From positions 6,720 to 19,202 of the forward strand of contig JAGWBY010000019.1 in NCBI GenBank assembly GCA_021295675.1: a stretch of 12,483 bases of DNA, given 5' to 3'. The notes under the pieces were generated by a model, which was not told where the DNA came from, did not search any database, and worked only from the letters and a program-made list of their open reading frames with translations. How positions within the stretch are numbered: position 1 is the stretch's first letter; every line of letters starts with the position of its first letter. The position numbers and the translations under genes are program-made. Of this stretch, positions 1-7,238 are shown in pieces. This DNA is from Candidatus Latescibacterota bacterium (GTDB taxonomy: Bacteria; Latescibacterota; UBA2968; UBA8231).

Positions 1-931
1 ACTCCACGCATTCCTGCGCGTGGGCTTCGAGGCCGTCGTACATCAGCATGAGCTTGCGGTCGTACTGCTGGCGGGTCTGATTGTTGCTCTCGCAAATCGA
101 GCACTGGGGCCAATGCGCCCCACCTCGGGTGCCGTAGAGCCACATCTGCATGTCCTCGCCTTGGGTCGGGTGATGCAAGAGCCAACTCACCTCTAAGACC
201 AGTATTGCACCGTTGTCAAAGCGCACAAAGGCCGCGGCAAAATCCTCGACATCGTAGTGGGATGGGATCGTCTGGCGGCCCCATTGGCTGAAAGCCCCTT
301 CTTGGTGCGCCAATTCAGCGCGGGCCACGCCCGAAATGGCCACCGGCTTGGGATGCCCCATAAACCACAAGGTCAGGTCGAGGATGTGAACCCCAATGTC
401 GATGCAGGGGCCGCCGCCGCTGTGTTCCTTGAGAATAAACCCACCGCCGATCGGTGCCCCAGCCCGGCGCAGCATCCAGCTACGGGCGTGGTAGATGTCG
501 CCGAGCGCGCCCGCATCTATCTCGTCCTTTAGCGCGCGGGACGAACCCTGAAAGCGAAAGTGCTGCGCCGTCATCAGTTCCTTGCCTGAGACATCGCGCG
601 CCGCGATCATCTGGCGAACATCCTCGGGCGTGGGAGCCAAAGGCTTTTCGCAGATCACGTGCTTACCGGCCGACAGCGCGGCAATAGCCAAGGGGGCGTG
701 ATACATATTGGGCGTGCAAATGTCGATAATGTCGATGTCTGGGTCGCTGAACAGCGCCTCCGGGTCGGTGTGCAGTTTGGTTATCCCGTTTTCTGCGCCA
801 AAGCGCTTCAGCGCCTCCTCGCTAATGTCGCTGCCAGCGATCAATTCAGCTTCGCTGGAAGCCTCCCAGCCGGGGAGATGCGTGCGGGCGATTCCGCCGA
901 CGCCGACGATACCTACTTTGAGCGTGCTCAT
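1..931 (-). CDS. Gfo/Idh/MocA family NAD(P)-dependent oxidoreductase (3' end outside window)
   Basis: An open frame of 310 codons starts at the ATG at 931-929 and runs off the left edge, so the C-terminus is missing; family members are usually 340-400 residues. The N-terminus is a Rossmann fold with the dinucleotide loop GVGGIA at residues 10-15. The family's EKP motif is at 95-97, inside CEKPLA. The substrate-side motif GGGPCIDIGVH at 172-182 supplies the expected Asp178 and His182. These enzymes oxidise or reduce sugars, inositols and related polyols in the cytoplasm; the substrate here cannot be read from sequence. AAGGA lies six bases upstream of the ATG, a good ribosome binding site. The gene begins 35 bases after the batE stop with no visible terminator, so it may be cotranscribed with the Bat genes, although no functional link is known. 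Family call secure, substrate unknown. Confidence 0.93.
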   Translation of the reverse strand, partial: MSTLKVGIVGVGGIARTHLPGWEASSEAELIAGSDISEEALKRFGAENGITKLHTDPEALFSDPDIDIIDICTPNMYHAPLAIAALSAGKHVICEKPLAPTPEDVRQMIAARDVSGKELMTAQHFRFQGSSRALKDEIDAGALGDIYHARSWMLRRAGAPIGGGFILKEHSGGGPCIDIGVHILDLTLWFMGHPKPVAISGVARAELAHQEGAFSQWGRQTIPSHYDVEDFAAAFVRFDNGAILVLEVSWLLHHPTQGEDMQMWLYGTRGGAHWPQCSICESNNQTRQQYDRKLMLMYDGLEAHAQECVE

Positions 932-966
932 GGCTTATCCTTGTTTTTGGTTGTGGTTTGATCGAT

Positions 967-1719
967 TCATATCCGCGTCAGGGCTTCCGCCGGCATCCAA
1001 CCGCCGAGACCATTGGCCAGCCGCACCAGCATCCACCCCCCTTCCTGCCGTACCAAGCGCACCTTGGTACCCTCGTGCGCGACAAAGACTTCCGTCTGCC
1101 CAAGATCGGGGCCAGAGCGCGCGTGCGCCATGTCAACTGTGATTATGGCTTCGCTCGTCTGCGCCTGATGGTGGAGGCGCGTCCCCAGCCAGAGCGCGGA
1201 CCCGACACTCAGCCCCGCACAGAGCAACATCCCGACTAGCCACAGCGCACCGGAGCGCGGCTGCGCGAACAACCACCGCACCCCCAAGACAAAGACCGCG
1301 CAAAACGCCGCGGCGAACAGCAGGCTGAGCTGGTTAAACGTAGGCCAAAAATAAGCGGCCACCAGCGCGGCTACCAGCGCGCCAAGGCCGTCCTCAGTTT
1401 GCGGATCGCGGTCCTTCTTCACTAGGCTGGCAAAGCGCAAGTTGGCCTCGATGTCCTCGTCGTGCGGCAGCAAACGCCGCGCCCGCTCATACCAAAGAAT
1501 CGCTTCGCCCAGCTTCCCGGACTTGAAGCAGGCATTGCCCAAGTTGTAGTAGAGCCGCGCGTCTTGCACTCCAGCGTCCACCACCGCCAAGTAGCTGAGC
1601 CGCGCCGCAGCAAAATCTCCGGCCCGATAGAGCGCGTTGGCCTCGTTGTACTGCCCAGCCGCGGCCCCGGCGTGGAGTTGGGTGCCCAACAGGAGCAACA
1701 GCGCCAGTGCGCGCATCAT
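967..1719 (-). CDS. batE: BatE-like TPR and SH3-domain membrane protein
   Basis: A 250-residue protein. It has a short signal-like N-terminus (residues 1-21), two TPR units (about 22-55 and 56-89, the second with the typical YYNLGNACFKSGKLGEAI pattern), two membrane segments (about 132-150 and 158-178), and a bacterial SH3 domain at about 193-248 with the RSGP start and two GW-type Trp positions (GGW 227-229, GGW 239-241). This order is that of BatE, the last member of Bat (Bacteroides aerotolerance) operons. Its biochemical role is unsettled; it is thought to help assemble or stabilise envelope complexes with BatA-D. The start overlaps the batD stop as ATGA. GGAG lies eight bases upstream of the first of two adjacent ATGs, so either Met could be used. 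The protein appears intact. Confidence 0.88.
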   Translation of the reverse strand: MMRALALLLLLGTQLHAGAAAGQYNEANALYRAGDFAAARLSYLAVVDAGVQDARLYYNLGNACFKSGKLGEAILWYERARRLLPHDEDIEANLRFASLVKKDRDPQTEDGLGALVAALVAAYFWPTFNQLSLLFAAAFCAVFVLGVRWLFAQPRSGALWLVGMLLCAGLSVGSALWLGTRLHHQAQTSEAIITVDMAHARSGPDLGQTEVFVAHEGTKVRLVRQEGGWMLVRLANGLGGWMPAEALTRI

Positions 1720-3488
1720 ATCCGCTTCTCCAAACCCGCGATCACCTCTTCTGCCAAACGCCGCGCCGCCGCCCGATCCGTCGGCGGGCCACCCGCGGGC
1801 GCAAATCGCGCAAAATCGCAGCGCGTCAGCAAATCGCGCAACTCAGCAATCGTCTCGGCCTCGACTTGGCGCGCCGTCAGGGCCTCGGCACAGACCTCAA
1901 TGGTCAGGCCGGCGGCAGCGAGGTTGAGGCGGTCGGCTACGAACTCCAGCACGGCAGCGCGGACCTCGCCGTAGAACTCGGCCTCAGTGCCGGTCTCAAG
2001 CAAGGCATCGGCGCGAGATAGGCGGAGACTAGCCTCGCCTTTGGCCCGGCGCTGGCGTGCGTATGCAATATCGCCCTGCAAGCGCCGCTGGTGGCGTTGC
2101 CACAAAAGCAGGGCAAAGAAGGCGAGGGGCAGTGCGCCCTGCAAGGTCCAAAACCAATAGCTCTCGTGTAGCATGGTAGCCGCGACGAGGGCCTCGACGT
2201 CGGGCTTGATGTAGCGGATATCTGCGCCGACGGCCTCGATGTCGCGCCGACTCAGCCCGTAACTCACCCCTTCTTCCTCGACACTCCCCTCGCTGTGAAT
2301 GGTAATCGGCGCAGATTCGAGGACCTCGTAGCGTGCTTGGTGTGGGTCGAAGTACGCGAAGCGCAACGGCGGGATGTTCAAGGTGCCGCCTTGCTCGGGA
2401 ATCAAGATGTACTCAAAGAGGCGGCGGCCCCCGTACACGCCGTTGGTAACCCGCTCTTCTCCCTCGACCTTGGGATCGTAGAGCTTGACGCCAGCGGCCG
2501 CATCGACTTGCAAAGGCTGTACCGCAGCCATATTGCCCTCACCCTCGACCAGTACGCGCAGCGTCACTGGATCCCCGACCGCAACCTGAGTCGGCTGAGC
2601 CTCGACGCTGAGTTGGAAGCGCCCCACCGCGCCGGTAAATTCCGCCGGGCGGCCCTGCTCGGGCAGTGGCAGCACCTCGATTTGCAATTCTTCACTTTGC
2701 AGGAGCACTGAGCGCGAGCGGCCAAAAAACGGATCGCCAGCGAAAAAGTCGTCGAGTACGCCGCGACGCGACCGCTGTTGCGGAATGTCGCAGGAAACGG
2801 CCAACGTGCCGACGGCGTGAGTCCCCGCACCAGTGGGAAAAAGGGCCACGCGCCGCAGCGGCGCGACGCTGTAGGACACGCCGCCGCGCATCTCCTGATG
2901 CGACGCTAGCTGTTGGGCGACAAAGAGATCTTCGGTCCAAAACCCGACGAAGGTCGGCAGCTTGTTGAAGCTGACGTTGCGCGGTTGGATGCGGTAGAAT
3001 AGATCGTAGGACACAGTGATCTGCTGTCCCACATAAGCCCGCTCGTGGTCGGCGCGCGCCAACACGAAAATGGGGCTTTCTGCCTGGCCGGCTTGCGTGC
3101 TACTGGTGCCACGGACGATCTCGACGGTAATGGGCTTGGTCTGATAGCGCTCGCCGTCCATTTCCAGTTGCATCGGGCCGATAGTAAAAGTGCCAGCCTG
3201 CTTGGCATAGAGAACGTATGTTAGCTCGCGGGTGAAGGTGATGTTGGTGTTTCTCATCTCCATCCGCGTGCTAGTCGCTGGCCCTTCGACGTGGAAATCC
3301 TTTAGGTCGAATGCTGGCGTCACCTGGGGCAACTGCTCGTCGGAGATGATGCGGAGCGTCAGGCGAATCGGCTCGCTCTGACTAGCGCGCGTGCGATCGA
3401 CGGACGCCTCAAACTGAATCGTCGCCGCCGCCGCGCCAGACGCCGCCAGCGTCCACAGCACCAACGAGATGGCTAGACGTGCGCTCAC
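1716..3488 (-). CDS. batD: BatD-like protein (oxygen tolerance)
   Basis: A 590-residue protein. A signal peptide (about 1-21, ending in a run of Ala) leads a large extracytoplasmic part built of beta-rich repeats: about 24-125, 140-275, and 281-400. The last carries the BatD signature region FTGAVGRF (284-291) and GDPVTL...GEGN (305-319). One membrane segment (about 444-463) is followed by a basic stretch and a helical cytoplasmic tail (about 495-590) resembling the C-terminal domain of DUF4381 proteins. BatD is known from Bacteroides and Leptospira Bat operons; the molecular function is not established. The start is GTG, overlapping the batC stop as GTGA, and the 3' end overlaps batE as ATGA, so translation is probably coupled on both sides. 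Length and domain order are normal, with no sign of damage. Confidence 0.9.
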   Translation of the reverse strand: MSARLAISLVLWTLAASGAAAATIQFEASVDRTRASQSEPIRLTLRIISDEQLPQVTPAFDLKDFHVEGPATSTRMEMRNTNITFTRELTYVLYAKQAGTFTIGPMQLEMDGERYQTKPITVEIVRGTSSTQAGQAESPIFVLARADHERAYVGQQITVSYDLFYRIQPRNVSFNKLPTFVGFWTEDLFVAQQLASHQEMRGGVSYSVAPLRRVALFPTGAGTHAVGTLAVSCDIPQQRSRRGVLDDFFAGDPFFGRSRSVLLQSEELQIEVLPLPEQGRPAEFTGAVGRFQLSVEAQPTQVAVGDPVTLRVLVEGEGNMAAVQPLQVDAAAGVKLYDPKVEGEERVTNGVYGGRRLFEYILIPEQGGTLNIPPLRFAYFDPHQARYEVLESAPITIHSEGSVEEEGVSYGLSRRDIEAVGADIRYIKPDVEALVAATMLHESYWFWTLQGALPLAFFALLLWQRHQRRLQGDIAYARQRRAKGEASLRLSRADALLETGTEAEFYGEVRAAVLEFVADRLNLAAAGLTIEVCAEALTARQVEAETIAELRDLLTRCDFARFAPAGGPPTDRAAARRLAEEVIAGLEKRI

Positions 3489-4261
3489 CAGTCCCTAGCC
3501 TGTGCCTTGCCGGTGGCGCGGAACCGGCGCTGCTGAGCTTCCAACTCGCGGTTTTTGAGTGCATCCATAAGCTGCTGAGCTTCCTCGGGACTAATAGACT
3601 GCTGCTCGGCGGGCTGCTCCTCTGACTGTTGGTCCTGCTCACTTTGTTGCTGTTGCTGCTGATCCTGTTGATCCTGCTCCGAATCTTGCTGCTGTTGCTG
3701 TTGTTGGTCCTGTTGCTCTTGCTCTGAATCCTGCTGATTCTCCTGATTCTGTTGATTCTGCTCTGAATCTTGCTGTTGCTCTTGGTCCTGTTCTTCTGAA
3801 TCGTCCTCCTGTTGCTGCTGTTGCTGTTGTTGCTGCTCCTGCAATTTCTCCAGCGCCAGCTCCAAGTTCACCTTTGCATCCTCATCGGCCGCGTCTAGCT
3901 CCAGCGCCTGCTTGTACGCGGCGACGGCCTGTTCAAAAGCCTGCTGCTGGAAGAAGCTATTGCCCATGTTGTAATGGGCCTGCGCCTGGATTTTCTGCTC
4001 CTCGGCGCTGAGCACGCGCTCAAATTCCCGCAAGGCTTGGTCGTATTCACCGCGCTTAAAAAGCGCGTCCCCGACGTTGAAGTGCAGTTCGGGCGCGTCG
4101 GGCCGGTCGAGGAGCGCGTCGCGGTAGAGCTGTAGGGCCTGATCGTACTCGCCGCGCTGGTAGTGCTCCAAAGCCTCGGCACTCTTGCTGGCCACAGGAT
4201 CGCCCACAGTCGCTCCGCAGACGACTAGCCAGACCCCCAAGATGACCCATAGTGCACCCAT
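3485..4261 (-). CDS. batC: BatC-like TPR protein with long Gln-rich repeat
   Basis: I place the start at the ATG at 4261-4259, which shares one base with the batB stop (TGATG). A longer frame reaches back to 4357, but the extra 32 residues lie inside batB and have no membrane-export character, whereas from 4261 the protein opens with a hydrophobic signal or anchor (MGALWVILGVWLVVCG). The product is 258 residues. It has three TPR units (about 25-58, 59-92, 93-126), a Gln/Glu/Asp-rich low-complexity tract (about 140-222), then a short conserved tail ending in Arg-Asp-Trp, typical of BatC. Known BatC proteins sit at the membrane and are thought to act with BatA/BatB by protein contacts. The Cys in VVCG is not a convincing lipobox because Val precedes it. 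The stop overlaps the GTG start of batD. Confidence 0.88.
   Translation of the reverse strand: MGALWVILGVWLVVCGATVGDPVASKSAEALEHYQRGEYDQALQLYRDALLDRPDAPELHFNVGDALFKRGEYDQALREFERVLSAEEQKIQAQAHYNMGNSFFQQQAFEQAVAAYKQALELDAADEDAKVNLELALEKLQEQQQQQQQQQEDDSEEQDQEQQQDSEQNQQNQENQQDSEQEQQDQQQQQQQDSEQDQQDQQQQQQSEQDQQSEEQPAEQQSISPEEAQQLMDALKNRELEAQQRRFRATGKAQARDW
3598..3841 (-). repeat. Gln-rich imperfect tandem repeat within batC
   Basis: The coding strand is almost only CAG/CAA codons with some GAG, GAC, GAT, AAT and TCA. In protein, the unit QQDSEQxQQxQ recurs with DSEQ at residues 165, 178 and 193 of BatC and a shorter SEQD copy at 207; spacing is 13-15 residues. CAG and CAA alternate and the Asp/Asn positions differ between copies, so this is an aged, diverging repeat and not a fresh expansion. 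Such tracts slip easily and are likely to vary in length between strains. Confidence 0.85.
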
Positions 4262-5286
4262 CAGGCGAACCGTCCCTTCCACTCGCGGGCCTGCACCCGT
4301 GCATCGCCTAAGAACGCCTCGACGAAGAAACAGCAAAGAGCCAACAATAGGGGCCATTGGAAACGCTCCTGATAGCGGGTGAGGCGAGTCGAGCCGATTT
4401 CGCGTTGATCCATCTCGGCGATCTGGCCGTACAAGGCGTCCAATTCCGCGCCTGCCAAAGTGCTGCGAAAGTAATCGCCCCCCGTCTCCAGCGCCATGTC
4501 CTCCAAGGTGCTCTCGTCGAGCCGGGTTTTGACGTATTGGCCACGCTGGTCCTTGTGAAAACTCACGCCGCTACCCTCCTCCTCGGTGGGAATCAGCTCT
4601 CCATCGGGCGTCCCCAACCCCAAGGCAAAAATGCGCACGCCCTGTGCGGCGGCTGTCTGCGCCGCGGCCAGCGGTTGCCCCACGTGATCCTCGCCGTCGG
4701 TAAAGAGCACGATGGCCTTGTGCTGGCCTTCGCCCTCCTCAAACGAGCGCACGGCTAGTCGCACCGCGTCGCCAATGGCCGTTCCCTGGACGGGTATGGC
4801 TCCGGCGTCCAACACGTCGAGAAACAACTCCACCGCACCATAGTCCGTCGTCAGCGGACACTGGACAAAAGCCTGTCCTGCGAAAACCACCAGCCCAACC
4901 CGGTCGCCTCGGAGCAAATCCAACAAGCCGCGAATTTGGTACTTGGCCCGCGCCAAGCGGCTCGGCTTAACGTCCTCGGCCTGCATGCTGCGCGACACAT
5001 CGAGCACCAGCATCACGTCCACGCCTTTGCGCTCGGCCATTTCGAGTTGGGTGCCGAATTGGGGGCCGGTCAGCGCGAGGATCGCAAAGAAGGTTCCCAG
5101 TCCCAAGAGGACCAGCTTTCCCACTTGGCGGCCCCGGCTCAGGTTGCGGGTCAGCTTCTCGGCTAGCGGGCCGCGGGCAAAATGCGCCAAAGCGCGGCGA
5201 CGCGCCCAGAGCGCCCAAGCCAAAAAGGCCGCCAAAAAGGGCAGCAGCAACAGCAACCAAAAATTGTACAAATTTGCAAAGCGCAT
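4261..5286 (-). CDS. batB: BatB-like von Willebrand factor A membrane protein
   Basis: A 341-residue protein. Two N-terminal membrane segments (about 7-27 and 57-73) precede a VWA domain (about 88-295), and a third segment lies near the C-terminus (about 310-327). The metal-ion-dependent adhesion site is complete: DVSRS at 96-100, Thr169 in GTAIG, and Asp197 in FTDGED. BatB proteins are anchored in the inner membrane and are thought to bind partner proteins through the metal site, working with BatA and a MoxR-type ATPase. The ATG at 5286 follows an 82-base gap after batA, the only sizeable gap in the cluster; AAGG lies about nine bases upstream. The stop shares one base with the batC start. 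The complete metal site makes it a useful internal comparison for the damaged one in BatA. Confidence 0.92.
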   Translation of the reverse strand: MRFANLYNFWLLLLLPFLAAFLAWALWARRRALAHFARGPLAEKLTRNLSRGRQVGKLVLLGLGTFFAILALTGPQFGTQLEMAERKGVDVMLVLDVSRSMQAEDVKPSRLARAKYQIRGLLDLLRGDRVGLVVFAGQAFVQCPLTTDYGAVELFLDVLDAGAIPVQGTAIGDAVRLAVRSFEEGEGQHKAIVLFTDGEDHVGQPLAAAQTAAAQGVRIFALGLGTPDGELIPTEEEGSGVSFHKDQRGQYVKTRLDESTLEDMALETGGDYFRSTLAGAELDALYGQIAEMDQREIGSTRLTRYQERFQWPLLLALCCFFVEAFLGDARVQAREWKGRFA

Positions 5287-5324
5287 ATTAACTGACCTTA
5301 CGCATCCCTGTCACATAGCAGTCC

Positions 5325-5366
5325 TGAACGATTGAACGATTCTGAGTCCATCTGCGTCCATCTGCG
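5325..5366. repeat. Two short tandem repeats in the batA-batB gap
   Basis: Read on the plus strand, TGAACGAT occurs twice in direct tandem (5325-5332, 5333-5340). Six bases later TCCATCTGCG occurs twice in direct tandem (5347-5356, 5357-5366), ending two bases short of the batA stop codon. The whole non-coding gap is 5287-5368, 82 bases. I see no stable hairpin or T-run that would make it a terminator. The second repeat resembles short GCAGATGGAC-type intergenic repeats that I recall from several bacterial genomes; that resemblance is from memory. Confidence 0.7.
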
Positions 5367-5368
5367 GA

Positions 5369-6349
5369 TCAAGGCAGCGAGCGGAAACGGGTATGGGCCA
5401 ACAGCATCTCCACCAACAGCAAGCCCAAACCCATGTAGAGAAAATAGGCGAAGCGCTCCGAGTAATTCAGGTGGATTTCGGATCTGATTTCAGTCGCCTC
5501 TAACTCGCCAATCTCGCGGTAGATGGCCTCTAGCTTTTCCTCGCTGGTCGCCCGAAAGTACTGGCCGCCAGTGCGCGCGGCCACTTCCTGTAAGGTTTCC
5601 TCATCGATCTCTACCTGGACGGTCTGATAGCGGGTGCCGAAAACTCCGCGCACGGGCCGGCGAATCTCCCCGTCGCTGCCCACGCCAATCGTATAGACCC
5701 GGATGCCCACGGCTGCGGCTACCTCAGCCGCGGTCAACGGCTCGACCTCGCCGGCGTTGTTGACGCCATCAGTCAGCAGGATAATCACCTTGCTCTCGGC
5801 ATCCGAGTCGCGCAGGCGGTTGCAGGCGTTGATCAGCGCCATGCCAATGGCGATATCCACGCCCTCGAGAAACTCCAACAACACGCGATAGTCGAGGGTC
5901 AGCGGACACTGGGTAAAGCTCTCACCGGCAAAGACGACCATACCGATGCGGTCGCTGTGGCGGCCGGCGATAAAGTCGGCCACCACTTCCTTGGCCACTT
6001 GTAAACGGCTCTTCTGGCCCTCGTCTAGGTCGTTCAACTCCATGCTCGACGAGATGTCTAAGGTCAGCATGATGTCGATGCCCTCGCCCGATATTTCCCG
6101 TACCTCGCGCCCGGCTTGCGGACGGGCCATAGCTACAATGAGACAACTCAAGCCAAGTAGCTTCAAAACCAAGAGGCCGTGCCGGAACTTGGTCCACAGC
6201 GACGCGGTGGCGCGGCGCAACACGCCGAGGTCGGAAAACTGCACGCTGCTCCGGCGGCCCCGGTGCGCGCGCACGTAGCTGTAGAGCAAAACGGGCAACA
6301 GCAGCAGCAACAACAGCCACTCGGGATTTTCAAACCGGATGTTCTGCAT
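5369..6349 (-). CDS. batA: BatA-like von Willebrand factor A membrane protein, metal-site Thr apparently lost
   Basis: I choose the ATG at 6349, whose product opens MQNIRFENPEWLLLL as BatA proteins do; a longer frame to 6385 only adds residues inside the preceding gene. The product is 326 residues: membrane segments at about 10-25 and 58-75, a VWA domain at about 88-285, and a C-terminal segment at about 299-317. The metal site has DISSS (98-102) and Asp194 in LTDGVNN. The loop that should carry the third ligand (GTAIG) reads VDIAIG at 164-169: the Thr and several preceding residues are absent. From the CPLT Cys to the Ala of AIG is 19 residues here but 27 in BatB of the same operon. BatA normally pairs with BatB in the inner membrane. 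The start overlaps the previous gene by 20 bases. Family call firm; activity of this copy doubtful. Confidence 0.9.
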   Translation of the reverse strand: MQNIRFENPEWLLLLLLLPVLLYSYVRAHRGRRSSVQFSDLGVLRRATASLWTKFRHGLLVLKLLGLSCLIVAMARPQAGREVREISGEGIDIMLTLDISSSMELNDLDEGQKSRLQVAKEVVADFIAGRHSDRIGMVVFAGESFTQCPLTLDYRVLLEFLEGVDIAIGMALINACNRLRDSDAESKVIILLTDGVNNAGEVEPLTAAEVAAAVGIRVYTIGVGSDGEIRRPVRGVFGTRYQTVQVEIDEETLQEVAARTGGQYFRATSEEKLEAIYREIGELEATEIRSEIHLNYSERFAYFLYMGLGLLLVEMLLAHTRFRSLP

Positions 6350-7181
6350 GGGCTTCAGCAGCGCGGCTTGCGACCGCCTCCTCAATAGCGCGCAATATAG
6401 CTAGTCCGTCATCTGGTGCGCGCCGGGCCGCGTCCAGTGCCGGATGAAAGCGGGCAAATTTCACCAAGTCGGCCGCGCCCAAATAGTCGATGATTTGCCG
6501 CCGAAGCGCGGTATCGACTTCAGCCCCCTGCAAGGCGTTCGCCAGTTCTGACGTGGTCTGCTCCATCGCCTCAATCGCCACGCTCTCCTCCAAGAAGCGG
6601 CGCAGATTCTCCGACAGCAGCGAGTAGTATGTTTTGAACTCGCCGCGCTCCAACAGGCCGCTTTCGGCGATGCGCGCGAATTCAGCCGCGTAGTCTATCG
6701 GCTCGGGCGGGGGCGGAGGCTCCGGGGAGCGAGTGCGACGACGCCAGAGCCAAACGCCGCCGAGCGCGCAAAGCACCAACGCCAGTAGTACGATTACTAC
6801 GACCACCCACAGCGGCACCCCTCCGCTGATCAGCACGGGTGGCTTGATGTCGCGCAGTTGGTCCTCCCCTTCGTTTCGGGCGCTGATGACCTCTATGACT
6901 AAGGGTTGGGTCGCGCGCAGGAGCGTGTCGCCCGCAGCAGAGACAAAGGGCACGGGGATGGCCGGCACCTCGTGTCGCCCCAGCTCGTAGAGACGCAGTC
7001 CGCATTCTTGCGATAGTTCGAAGCCGGCCTCGGTCGCGCGTTGGTGCCAGTCGGCGCAACGGGGGAAAAAATCCCGGAGGATCTGGGGCAGGTCCGGGGC
7101 CTCGGGACGCGCGGTCGCGTCGTGGTGGAGCGTCAGTGTCAGGCGGATGGGATCGCCGACCCGAGCAGCCACGGTGTCCAA
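6330..7181 (-). CDS. DUF4381-like / BatD-related membrane protein, N-terminus apparently disturbed
   Basis: From the first in-frame start codon (TTG at 7181) the product is 283 residues: an extracytoplasmic beta domain (about 1-115) ending in the conserved RDIKPP (110-115), one membrane segment (about 123-146), a Pro-rich linker (153-161), and a cytoplasmic helical domain (about 165-270). The helical domain has the pattern of DUF4381 proteins: YYSLLSENLRRFLEE, a TTSEL motif, and DLVKFARF at 238-245. Such proteins usually sit next to batA and a DUF58 gene. The TTG start leaves no export signal. In the same frame the codons before it (7182-7238) spell the end of a signal peptide (ISAVCSGLHAQ), but a TAA at 7241-7239 cuts it off, while an ATG at 7239 is in another frame. 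The real start is probably that ATG, with an indel or short deletion just after it. Confidence 0.75.
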   Translation of the reverse strand: MDTVAARVGDPIRLTLTLHHDATARPEAPDLPQILRDFFPRCADWHQRATEAGFELSQECGLRLYELGRHEVPAIPVPFVSAAGDTLLRATQPLVIEVISARNEGEDQLRDIKPPVLISGGVPLWVVVVIVLLALVLCALGGVWLWRRRTRSPEPPPPPEPIDYAAEFARIAESGLLERGEFKTYYSLLSENLRRFLEESVAIEAMEQTTSELANALQGAEVDTALRRQIIDYLGAADLVKFARFHPALDAARRAPDDGLAILRAIEEAVASRAAEAHAEHPV

Positions 7182-7238
7182 GGTCGCCTCGGCTCGAGGG
7201 ACTTGGGCATGCAGCCCCGAGCAGACCGCCGAGATACA

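Noticed and set aside
4210..4225. Lipoprotein signal in BatC (Cys15)
   Set aside because: The residue before Cys is Val, and the preceding stretch does not fit the usual L-[AS]-[GA]-C lipobox.
4259..4357. Longer N-terminus of BatC starting inside batB at 4357
   Set aside because: The extra residues are Arg/Gly-rich and overlap batB by almost 100 bases. The TGATG junction at 4261 with a signal-like start is far more natural.
5287..5368. Terminator or CRISPR-like array in the batA-batB gap
   Set aside because: There are only two copies of each unit, the units are 8 and 10 bases with no spacers, and there is no hairpin followed by a T-run.
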